A DNA stretch of 64,000 nucleotides from contig NZ_JACBZT010000001.1 of the NCBI RefSeq assembly GCF_013408985.1, forward strand, positions 124,001 through 188,000. Direction: 5' to 3'. The stretch comes from Petropleomorpha daqingensis (GTDB lineage: Bacteria; Actinomycetota; Actinomycetes; Mycobacteriales; Geodermatophilaceae). This document shows positions 57,648 to 64,000 of the stretch, piece after piece. The translations under genes and the position numbers were made by a program. The notes beneath the pieces were generated by a model, which was not told the DNA's origin, did no database searches, and saw only the letters and a program-made list of their open reading frames with translations. Position 1 is the stretch's first letter. Every line of letters starts with the position of its first letter.

Positions 57648-59246
57648 ATGAACGGCCGTCGTCAGGTCATCATCGTCGGAGGAGGGCCGGTCGGCGTCGC
57701 GCTGGCGATCGACCTGGCGCAGCGAGGCATCTCCTCGGCCCTCATCGAGCGGCGGACCGAGCTGTCCGGCATCCCGAAGGGCCAGAACCTGACCCAGCGG
57801 ACCATGGAGCACTTCCGCTTCTGGGGCCTGGCCGAGCAGCTGCGGGCCGCCCGCACGATGCCGACGGGCCATCCGATCGGCACCGTCGTGGCCTACGGCG
57901 ACCTCATGAGCGACTTCTGGCGCGCGCCCGCGGGCCGCGAGCAGGTGGCCGACTACTTCCTGGAGCGCAACGAGCGGCTCCCCCAGTACCGCACGGAGCA
58001 GGTCCTCCGCGGGCGCATGGCCGAGCTCGACGAGGTGGACACCTGGTTCGGCTGGACGGCCACCGCGGTCGAGCAGGACGACCGTCAGGTCCGGGTGACC
58101 GTCGAGAAGGACGGCGAGCAGCAGACGCTGGAGGCCGACTACGTCGTGGGCTGCGACGGCGGCCGGTCAATCGTCGCCCGCGGCATGGAGCGCTCCGGCA
58201 CCGACTTCGACCAGGTCGTCGCGCTAGCGGTGTTCCGCTCCCCCGAGCTGCACCGGATCCTCGACCGGTTCCCGCCGCGGTCGACCTACCGCGTGATGGC
58301 GCCGTACCTCAAGGGGTACTGGGCCTTCCTCGGCAAGGTCGACTCCGAGGGCACCTTCTTCTTCCACGCGCCGCTGCCCGAGGGCAGCACGCCGGCCGAC
58401 GTCGACGTCAAGCAGATGCTGCACCGGGCGGTCGGCACCGAGTTCCCCTACGACCTGGACCACCTCGGGTTCTGGGACCTCCGCGTGCAGGTGGCCCGCG
58501 AGTACCGCGCCGGACGGGCGTTCATCGCCGGCGACGCCGCGCACACGCACCCGCCCTACGGCGGGTTCGGCCTCAACAACGGGCTCGAGGACGCGGTGAA
58601 CCTCAGCTGGAAGCTGGCGGCGGTGCTGCAGGGCTGGGGCGGCGAGGGCCTGCTCGCGTCCTACAGCCCCGAGCGCCAGGGCGTCTTCCGCGACATCGGG
58701 CAGGACATCATCGCAGCGACGATCGAGCGCGAGCGGGACTTCGTCGAGCGGTGGAGCCCGGAGCCGGACCGGGAGGCGTTCGAGGCGGCGTTCAGCGAGA
58801 TCGCCAGCGTCGGCGGCGAGATCGCGGTGAAGGACTACGAGCCGCACTACGAGGGCTCCGCCGTCGTGGCCGGGCCGCCCGGCGCCGTCATCAGCGCGCA
58901 CGGGTCGCACTCGTTCCGGGCGCGGGCCGGCCACCACCTGTCGCCCCAGCCGCTGTCGTCTGGGCAGAACGTCCTCGACGCGCTGGGTCTCGGGTACACC
59001 CTGCTGGCCTTCGACGCCGCCGAGTCCGACGTCGCTCTGCTGGAAGAGGCGGCCGCCGGCATCGGCATGCCGCTCACCGTCGTCGCCGACACCCTGGCCG
59101 AGGGACGCGAGGAGTACGGCGCGCGGCTCGTGCTGGTGCGACCCGACCAGCACGTCGCCTGGGCGGGCGACGAGACACCGGAGGACGCCGACCGGTTGAT
59201 CGCGCTGATCGCCGGCCGGGCCGCTCAGGACCGAGCTACCGCCTGA
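57648..59246 (+). CDS. FAD-dependent aromatic monooxygenase (FAD_binding_3, PheA/MhpA type)
   Basis: 532 residues from ATG 57648. FAD-binding motifs: VIIVGGGPVGVALAIDLAQRG, the DG fingerprint GCDGGRS, and the GD motif AFIAGDAAHTHPPYGGFGLNNGLEDAVNLSWKL. The C-terminal 150 residues have a thioredoxin-like look, as in phenol hydroxylase. These NADPH enzymes hydroxylate phenols or related rings. It has its own promoter with the shared IclR-type motif, linking it to the importer and the beta-oxidation genes. It converges with an 11-base overlap on a 54-residue gene. Confidence 0.92.
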   Translation: MNGRRQVIIVGGGPVGVALAIDLAQRGISSALIERRTELSGIPKGQNLTQRTMEHFRFWGLAEQLRAARTMPTGHPIGTVVAYGDLMSDFWRAPAGREQVADYFLERNERLPQYRTEQVLRGRMAELDEVDTWFGWTATAVEQDDRQVRVTVEKDGEQQTLEADYVVGCDGGRSIVARGMERSGTDFDQVVALAVFRSPELHRILDRFPPRSTYRVMAPYLKGYWAFLGKVDSEGTFFFHAPLPEGSTPADVDVKQMLHRAVGTEFPYDLDHLGFWDLRVQVAREYRAGRAFIAGDAAHTHPPYGGFGLNNGLEDAVNLSWKLAAVLQGWGGEGLLASYSPERQGVFRDIGQDIIAATIERERDFVERWSPEPDREAFEAAFSEIASVGGEIAVKDYEPHYEGSAVVAGPPGAVISAHGSHSFRARAGHHLSPQPLSSGQNVLDALGLGYTLLAFDAAESDVALLEEAAAGIGMPLTVVADTLAEGREEYGARLVLVRPDQHVAWAGDETPEDADRLIALIAGRAAQDRATA

Positions 59247-59400
59247 CGCTCTGGACCACCTCGGTCCACTCCTTGGTGATCGACTCGAGCCGGCTCATCG
59301 CGTCGTCGTAGAGCTTCGCGGGCTCGACCTCCGGCACCTCGTTGTCCGAGATCGCCTGTTCCGGCTCCTGCACGCTGTTGTCGCGCATCTCGTACGGCAT
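59236..59400 (-). CDS. 54-residue acidic conserved-looking protein
   Basis: From ATG 59400: a short acidic chain (VQEPEQAISDNEVPEVEPAK) followed by an amphipathic helix (LYDDAMSRLESITKEWTEVV). No family is known to me; the composition is clearly protein-like and it lies directly downstream of a zinc-ribbon gene on the same strand. Its 3' end overlaps that of the monooxygenase gene. Confidence 0.6.
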   Translation of the reverse strand: MPYEMRDNSVQEPEQAISDNEVPEVEPAKLYDDAMSRLESITKEWTEVVQSVRR

Positions 59401-59483
59401 CGGCTGATCGTCCCGCTCTGCCCCGAGATGCCTGCCCCTTGGCGATCGAACGACGGCGCATGTCGTGCCGTCCGGGCTCGTCG

Positions 59484-60125
59484 TCACGCGTCGAAGTGCT
59501 CGAACTGCGCCTCGCAGTCCTGGCACACGCGCTCGGTCCCGACGAACCACTCCGGCGGATGCACGCGGCGGCAGCTGCGGCACCAGCGGAACGACCGTCG
59601 CCGGCGCGAGGCGATCTCGTCGGCGGCCATGGCCACCATCTCGGGGCAGTGCAGCAGGTCCTCGCGACCGAACTGCTGACGGTCGGCGATGTGCAGGTCG
59701 AGCCGGTCCTCGTACCACCGGGTCAACGGGCGGGCGAGCACGAACCACGGGCCGGTGACGCCGATCGCCACCTGGGCCGGCTCGCCGCTGACGAACCACT
59801 CGACGCCGTCCTCGGCCGGCGAACCCTCGCGCCGCCAGCCGCTGCCCAGCGCGCGGACGACGTCGGCGAACCGGACACCGAGCAGGTCGGACAGCGCCTG
59901 CTCGTCAGCGGTCGGATCGCCGTCGCGACCCCATTCGAGACCGCAGCCCCGGCAGGAGAGCACGGGGCTCTCCCCCGGGACCATGCAGCCGCCGAGCGCG
60001 ACCAGGCCGCGCTCGGCGAGCTGCATCGTCTCGAAGCCGGGCAGCCCCCAGATCAGCGGGACGGAGTCCTCCCGCCCGCACTCAGGACAGATGCGTCCGA
60101 GCTGGACGCCGAGCCTTCCGCTCAT
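59484..60125 (-). CDS. Zinc-ribbon protein of unknown function
   Basis: 213 residues from ATG 60125. Three Cys clusters are visible: CPECGRE near residue 13, CRGCGLEWG near 58, and a C-terminal treble-clef-like CRSCRRVHPPEWFVGTERVCQDC, so two or three zinc sites are likely. The centre (DLLGVRFADVVRALGSGWRRE, FVSGEPAQVAIGVTG) is compact and soluble. No operon partner except the 54-residue gene downstream. It may bind nucleic acid or protein; not recognised. Confidence 0.75.
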   Translation of the reverse strand: MSGRLGVQLGRICPECGREDSVPLIWGLPGFETMQLAERGLVALGGCMVPGESPVLSCRGCGLEWGRDGDPTADEQALSDLLGVRFADVVRALGSGWRREGSPAEDGVEWFVSGEPAQVAIGVTGPWFVLARPLTRWYEDRLDLHIADRQQFGREDLLHCPEMVAMAADEIASRRRRSFRWCRSCRRVHPPEWFVGTERVCQDCEAQFEHFDA

Positions 60126-60193
60126 GCCACCCCCGTGATCCGCCCGTCCCGGTGACGAGCGGCGGGGAGACTGCCAGGAGGGTCCGACAGTTC

Positions 60194-60724
60194 TCAGTGG
60201 TGCCCGTGGCCGCCGGTCTCGCCGTCATCGGACTGCTCGGCGGTGGCGTCGTCGGAGCCGCTCTCGTCCTCCGACTCGGTGGCGTCCGAGTCGTCGCCGT
60301 GGTGGTGCGCGGCGTCGGAGACGGCCCGGCCGTGCTCGCGACCGGAGTCGAAGCTCTGGTGGGCGACCTCGGAGACGTCGCCGCCGTGGTTGTCCGGGTG
60401 GGTCGCCTCGGCGGTGGTCGGGTCGGCCACGACCGGGCTCTGCTCGGCGTCGTCGGACTCGGTCTGGGTCGCGTCGGTGTCCGAGGGGTCCGTGGTGACC
60501 TCGGTCTCGGCGGGGTCCGTGGACTCCTCAGGAACCTCGGAGGGCGCCGGAGAGGTCACCTCGATGTCGCTGCTGACGGTCGCGGTGTCCGGGGACGACG
60601 TGACTGCGAGTGCTGCCGTGCCACCGCCACCGACGACGGCCACCGCGACCGCGGCGGCCCCGATCTTGCCGACGACGGAGGCGGGGACCAGCTTCGCGAG
60701 GAAGGCGGACAGGAACGGGCTCAC
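60194..60724 (-). CDS. Acidic single-pass membrane protein with His-rich tail
   Basis: 176 residues from GTG 60724 with AAGGAG 6 bases upstream. The N-terminus FLSAFLAKLVPASVVGKIGAAAVAVAVVGGGG is a membrane anchor of the kind seen in small actinobacterial proteins beside sigma-factor genes, although none is present here. The rest is highly acidic (Asp/Glu/Thr/Ser) and ends in GETGGHGHH, with several further His, so a metal-binding or adhesive exported tail is possible. No family recognised. Confidence 0.72.
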   Translation of the reverse strand: MSPFLSAFLAKLVPASVVGKIGAAAVAVAVVGGGGTAALAVTSSPDTATVSSDIEVTSPAPSEVPEESTDPAETEVTTDPSDTDATQTESDDAEQSPVVADPTTAEATHPDNHGGDVSEVAHQSFDSGREHGRAVSDAAHHHGDDSDATESEDESGSDDATAEQSDDGETGGHGHH

Positions 60725-60874
60725 GATGACTCCTTGGACGCAACGAACTGTGTGCACCGAGAACATCGGCCCGGCCGGGACTCGTCTGGAGTCCTGGAAG
60801 CGAGATGCACCCGGTCGGATGTTGTTGCGTCCTGCCCGCACCCTTTTGGCGCCATCGAGCGATAGGCGGCGTTG

Positions 60875-62065
60875 TCAGTTGAGAACGATCTCGGTTCCGT
60901 CTGGTCGCCACGTTCGCCAGCGCCCGCCCGGATCTCGTTCGACCCGGAACCCATGGTGGACCTTCGTGTGGTGCCGTTCACACAGCAGCGCGGAGTTCTC
61001 CAGGGAGGTTGCGCCGCCCAAGATCCATTCGAGCAGATGATGAACGTCGCACCAGTAGTGCGGGGCCACACAGCCGGCGAACACGCAGTTCTTGTCCCGG
61101 TGCTCCACTGCCCGGCGCAGGTGCGGGGGCACGACGCGTTGGGTGCGCCCGACGTCCAGCGGGAGGCCGTCGGGATCGATCACGAGTCGGGTGATCTGCG
61201 CGTCGCAGGCCAACCCGCGGGCCGTCGCGGCCGACAGCAGGTCACCGAATCCGGTGGCCGCCGCGCCCATGTGGTGGTCCGGGTCGGCCAGGTCGTCGCC
61301 GTCGACGGTGATGACCACATGCGGCCTGACCGTGCGGTTGATCGGCAGCACACCCGAGGCCAGGGCGTTGTCGGTCAGCTGCACGAGCGAGTCGGCCAAC
61401 TGCTGGGCGCGCGTGCGCGTGTCGCCCTTGCCGCGGCCGGCCTGCAGGATCGCTTCGAGTGCGGCTTGCAGCTTCTCGCCGCCGACCGCGTCGAGCTCGC
61501 CGCGGATGCCTAGTGCCCCGTCGGCGTGCTTGATCAGCGATAGCCGGCGGCCCTCGGTGGGGTCGGGTTCGGCTCCGTCGGGGTCTAGCGCCTGCCGGTA
61601 GTGCCGCACCACGGCCACGAGCTGCTCGTGCGACTGGGTGGTGGCGACGGTGGCCATCGCCTGGTCGACCGCGGCCAGGTCGACGTCCTGGGCGTCGGCT
61701 CTGGCCAGCTCCTCGGGTCGGGCGATCCAGGCGATCACCCCTGCCTGCGCCGCGGTCACGGCACCGTCGGCGAACGCTGCTGCCACCGCGGGCAGCTGCT
61801 CCATCGCCCGCCCGGTGGCCACCAGCTCCGCCGCGGCGTGCGCTGAGAACCGCGCGTGCCCGCGCAGCCACGAGGCCATGGTCTTCTTGCCGTCGAACTC
61901 GGGCGCACCGGCGACCTCGCACTGCCGCACCGTGCGGGCCACCTCGGCGGCGAGCCGGTTCTCAGCCTTCAGCAGTTCACCCAGCCGCTCCAGCAGCTGC
62001 GGGCCGAACATCGCGGGCAGGTCGTCGACGGCGAGGGCATCGAGGGTCGAGGCCAGCTCTCCCAC
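60875..62065 (-). CDS. DUF222/HNH endonuclease (13E12 family)
   Basis: 396 residues from GTG 62065 with GGAGG upstream. The N-terminal 300 residues are the helical DUF222/13E12 region (LKAENRLAAEVARTVRQCEVAGAPEFDGKKTMASWLRGHAR ...), and the C-terminus is a complete HNH site: RDKNCVFAGCVAPHYWCDVHHLLEWILGGATSLENSALLCERHHTKVHHG, with the two Cys pairs and His residues in place. This family is multicopy in actinobacteria and behaves as a mobile repeat. A near-consensus SOS box lies 24-39 bases upstream. Confidence 0.93.
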   Translation of the reverse strand: MGELASTLDALAVDDLPAMFGPQLLERLGELLKAENRLAAEVARTVRQCEVAGAPEFDGKKTMASWLRGHARFSAHAAAELVATGRAMEQLPAVAAAFADGAVTAAQAGVIAWIARPEELARADAQDVDLAAVDQAMATVATTQSHEQLVAVVRHYRQALDPDGAEPDPTEGRRLSLIKHADGALGIRGELDAVGGEKLQAALEAILQAGRGKGDTRTRAQQLADSLVQLTDNALASGVLPINRTVRPHVVITVDGDDLADPDHHMGAAATGFGDLLSAATARGLACDAQITRLVIDPDGLPLDVGRTQRVVPPHLRRAVEHRDKNCVFAGCVAPHYWCDVHHLLEWILGGATSLENSALLCERHHTKVHHGFRVERDPGGRWRTWRPDGTEIVLN

Positions 62066-62088
62066 GACCCACCTCCGATCCCATCGAC

Positions 62089-62104
62089 CCGTACAGGTGT
62101 TCGA
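62089..62104 (-). promoter_or_regulatory. Near-consensus LexA/SOS box in front of the HNH gene
   Basis: On the minus strand TCGAAC-ACCT-GTACGG (62104 to 62089) matches the actinobacterial SOS consensus TCGAAC-N4-GTTCGA perfectly in the first half-site and at 4 of 6 in the second. Its place 24 bases before the GTG start of a DNA endonuclease family gene makes LexA control plausible. Confidence 0.55.
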
Positions 62105-62195
62105 ATGCTACCGCGTCCGAGACTTCAGCAACACCTGAATCCCCAGGTCAGAGCCCTGTCCACAGATCTGCGGGAGGCATTGACACAGCACCGGG

Positions 62196-63107
62196 TCAGT
62201 CGAACCAGAGACGCCAGAGCGTATCCCGCACGAGGAGCCGGCTCATCGACTCCAGGGTCGCGTCCCGCGGTGGATCCGGCATGAGCGCCTCTGGCTGCCA
62301 GAGCGCATCCGGGCACAGCGCGGCGACCTCGGCGGCGACCCGCAGCGCGTCGTCGTCCGTCTCCGGCGGCCGGGTCACCAGCAGCGTGATGGTGGCGAAC
62401 CCGAGGCCGACCACGATCGCGCCGAATCGGTCCTCCCAGGACCGGAGCACCGCGGAGACCTCCGCCGCCCGTTGCCACTTGTTGATCGCGCCCTCCCAGC
62501 CCACGACGCCGATGGCATCGGCCGGGCGTCGGCAGCTCACGAGCCCGATCCGCGAGCTGCCCGTCGCCGGCGCGAAGGTCTCCACCGGTGGTCCCTGCTG
62601 CATCGGCGCGAGACCGGGGAACGTGGGGTGAAAAGGCGCGAGCGGTCCGGTGCCGGGTGCCCACGGGTCGTTGATCGGCACCAGACTGTCGTGCCAGCTC
62701 TCCTCGAGCACCTGGCGGACGTCGACCGCCGCGATCTCCTCCTCGGACGCGGGCTGGAATTCGCCGTTGTCCCATGGCCGGCCGGAACCGTCGTACAAGC
62801 CCTGCACCAGGAGCGGCCACAGGCCGGTCCGCGGAAATTGATCCGCCAGCACCGACCAGACCGAGGTCGCGTCGGGCATCGCTGCATCGGTCACCCACAG
62901 GACGGCGGGAGACCGCTCGCCGTCGTGCCCGCGGGCGACGACCGGCCGCCCGGCAGCGAGCGCCACCAATCCGAGCTGGACCGCGCCGGCGGGAGGCACA
63001 CGTCCGGCGTGCTCGGCCCGTGGCGGCTCGGTGGGTAGGGCGATCTCGTTGCGGGCCGGCCAATCGCTCCAGGAGCCCGACGGCGGAGAGAACCAGCGAA
63101 CGCTCAC
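62196..63107 (-). CDS. DUF4253 protein
   Basis: 303 residues from GTG 63107. The second half has the DUF4253 pattern: a segment with RIGLVSCRRPADAIGVVGWEGAINKWQRAAEVSAVLRSWEDRFGAIVVGLGFATITLLVTRPPET, ending SRLLVRDTLWRLWFD. This family occurs mainly in actinobacteria as immunity- or housekeeping-like soluble proteins of unknown activity. No metal or catalytic motif is visible. It stands apart from neighbours by 130 and 80 bases. Confidence 0.85.
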   Translation of the reverse strand: MSVRWFSPPSGSWSDWPARNEIALPTEPPRAEHAGRVPPAGAVQLGLVALAAGRPVVARGHDGERSPAVLWVTDAAMPDATSVWSVLADQFPRTGLWPLLVQGLYDGSGRPWDNGEFQPASEEEIAAVDVRQVLEESWHDSLVPINDPWAPGTGPLAPFHPTFPGLAPMQQGPPVETFAPATGSSRIGLVSCRRPADAIGVVGWEGAINKWQRAAEVSAVLRSWEDRFGAIVVGLGFATITLLVTRPPETDDDALRVAAEVAALCPDALWQPEALMPDPPRDATLESMSRLLVRDTLWRLWFD

Positions 63108-63187
63108 CGACGCAGGCTGTCACCTACCGACCGCGGCCCCTGCCGTTGTCCACAGACCCTGTCGCCGGCGGTTGCTACCGCGAGAGG

Positions 63188-63352
63188 TCAGCGGGCCTCG
63201 GTGTCCCAGGGAGCCGGGGGCGCCGGCCGCTCCGACCGGAAGCCGGGGTCGAAGCGCTGGGTCGAGTCCAGCTCGGCGTCGTCCTCAGCCGCGTGCCGCG
63301 CGATCCGCGGCATCCGGAATTCGGCCGTCTCATCCAGCAGGTGCTTGCCCAC
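63188..63352 (-). CDS. 54-residue hypothetical protein
   Basis: From GTG 63352, with GGGAGGG about 9 bases upstream: GKHLLDETAEFRMPRIARHA, then an acidic and Pro-rich tail ending in PAPPAPWDTEAR. The good ribosome site and codon pattern support translation; no family known. It lies between the DUF4253 gene and the helicase on the same strand. Confidence 0.6.
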   Translation of the reverse strand: MGKHLLDETAEFRMPRIARHAAEDDAELDSTQRFDPGFRSERPAPPAPWDTEAR

Positions 63353-63501
63353 GCGTGCCGTCCCTCCCTGGTCGGTTTCGGCCAGCGTACGGACAGAGAT
63401 CCGGCTGCCGCCGGACCCGAATAGGAAAGCCCAGGTGACCGGTAACCGGTGGGACGAGTGTGACCCGATCGCTCACGCGCGAGTCGCTGCGAGGGCGCCC
63501 G

Positions 63502-64000
63502 TCACGCTGCTGCCGATCCGACCAGACGTCGCACGACGGCCTCACCACCGACGCGGCGGATCACCTCGAGATCGCCGCAAACGACGAGCAGGTCGCGGGC
63601 ACGGGACAGGCCGACGTAGAGCATCTCCTTCGCCCGTTCCTCGTCACGGAAGCCGTTGACGGCCAGGACGACGGCCGGCCGCTCGAGGCCCTTGAACCCC
63701 AGCACGTGGCCGTAGAAGAGGTCGTCGTCGTCCCAGAACGAGGCCCAGTACGCCTCTTGGCCGGCCTGCTGCCGAGACGACTGCTCGGGGTGGCGGCTGC
63801 CCGTGGTGAGAAGGGCGACGGCGTCGGGCGGCCATCCCTCGTCGAGCAGCGCAACGGCCTCGTCGTCGGCGACACCCACCGCGTCCTGCGTCGAGCACTG
63901 GACGAACCGCACGGGAACCCCGTTGCCGCCGCGCATCCTCATCTGCGACGGCGCGAGGCTGCTGAAGGTGCCGGCGATCTGCTTGGTGTTCCGCAGGTTC
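63502..64000 (-). CDS. Superfamily I-like DNA helicase, C-terminal part (5' end outside window)
   Basis: The frame is open to the right edge; about 165 residues are visible, so the ATG at 63942 is internal. Conserved C-terminal helicase motifs can be seen: NTKQIAGTFSSLAP at the edge, FYGHVLGFKGLERPAVVLAVNGF (motif V-like, GxKGLE) and KEMLYVGLSRARDLLVVCGD (motif VI, VGLSRAR). This matches the UvrD-like or NERD-linked DNA helicases. No further domain follows motif VI. Substrate and partners are outside the window. Confidence 0.85.
   Translation of the reverse strand, partial: NLRNTKQIAGTFSSLAPSQMRMRGGNGVPVRFVQCSTQDAVGVADDEAVALLDEGWPPDAVALLTTGSRHPEQSSRQQAGQEAYWASFWDDDDLFYGHVLGFKGLERPAVVLAVNGFRDEERAKEMLYVGLSRARDLLVVCGDLEVIRRVGGEAVVRRLVGSAAA

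Noticed and set aside
1-64000. tRNA, rRNA and IS elements
   Set aside because: No cloverleaf with a TTCGA arm, no rRNA-like stretch and no transposase gene was recognised on either strand.

Overview
The window is very GC-rich (about 72-74% by eye), uses GTG starts freely, is tightly packed with 4-base ATGA/GTGA overlaps, and has several genes whose start codon sits 6-8 bases after a TANNNT box (leaderless transcripts). Together with the gene families present (13E12/DUF222 HNH protein, DUF1275, DUF427, DUF2510, DUF4253, NADase-type discoidin protein, actinobacterial GAP1/GTPase cassette) this points to a high-GC actinobacterium, most likely a soil genus close to Blastococcus, Geodermatophilus or Modestobacter. 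That taxonomic guess is inference; no rRNA or tRNA was found to test it.

Layout. 1-3.8 kb: a four-gene cassette of Ser/Thr kinase (5' end outside), 45-residue membrane protein, zinc-ribbon P-loop GTPase and GAP1-like protein, resembling predicted NTPase-dependent conflict/signalling systems. 3.8-9.3 kb: GH63-like glycosidase, a fusion of a degenerate ADP-ribosylglycohydrolase with a dual-specificity phosphatase, a membrane-anchored discoidin-like protein and an NlpC/P60 hydrolase. 9.3-12.2 kb: MFS exporter, its TetR regulator and a YoaK/DUF1275 protein behind a perfect operator-like palindrome. 12.2-18.9 kb (minus strand): tandem DUF427 protein, membrane metallophosphoesterase, CocE-type hydrolase, transketolase/E1-like enzyme. 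19.0-25.4 kb: AHL-lactonase-family metallo-beta-lactamase, hydroxyacid-oxoacid transhydrogenase, FmdB zinc ribbon, aldehyde dehydrogenase, NTF2-like protein, alpha/beta hydrolase and a secondary alcohol dehydrogenase. The lactonase, iron-dependent alcohol dehydrogenase and aldehyde dehydrogenase together parallel the BlcC/BlcB/BlcA route for gamma-butyrolactone and 4-hydroxybutyrate.

25.4-36.3 kb: NarL-type two-component system, two alpha/beta hydrolases, a Pro/Thr-rich lytic transglycosylase, DUF4352 protein, D-2-hydroxyacid dehydrogenase, TPR-like protein, a full GGDEF-EAL protein and a lipoprotein. 36.3-39.1 kb is an accessory patch of visibly lower GC with short unrelated genes (orphan integrase-type SAM domain, RusA-like resolvase, DUF2510 protein, repeat-bearing membrane protein). 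39.2-42.4 kb: DEDDh exonuclease-BRCT protein, PfkB kinase, SGNH-like lipoprotein.

42.4-59.3 kb is a coherent catabolic region: an IclR regulator, a NitT/TauT-type ABC importer with a ThDP decarboxylase-like enzyme, then a seven-gene minus-strand operon (amidohydrolase, SDR, acyl-CoA synthetase, two acyl-CoA dehydrogenases, two hot-dog hydratase halves), a second IclR divergent from that operon, an aldehyde dehydrogenase and an FAD monooxygenase. The paired dehydrogenases and hydratase halves look like heteromeric beta-oxidation enzymes for a bulky or cyclic acid. A shared motif, GCGGAA-N15-TTCCGC, lies in front of both the importer and the monooxygenase, suggesting one IclR regulator controls both ends. 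59.2-64 kb: zinc-ribbon and acidic membrane proteins, a DUF222/HNH protein with a near-consensus SOS box, a DUF4253 protein, a 54-residue protein and the 3' end of a helicase that continues beyond the right edge.
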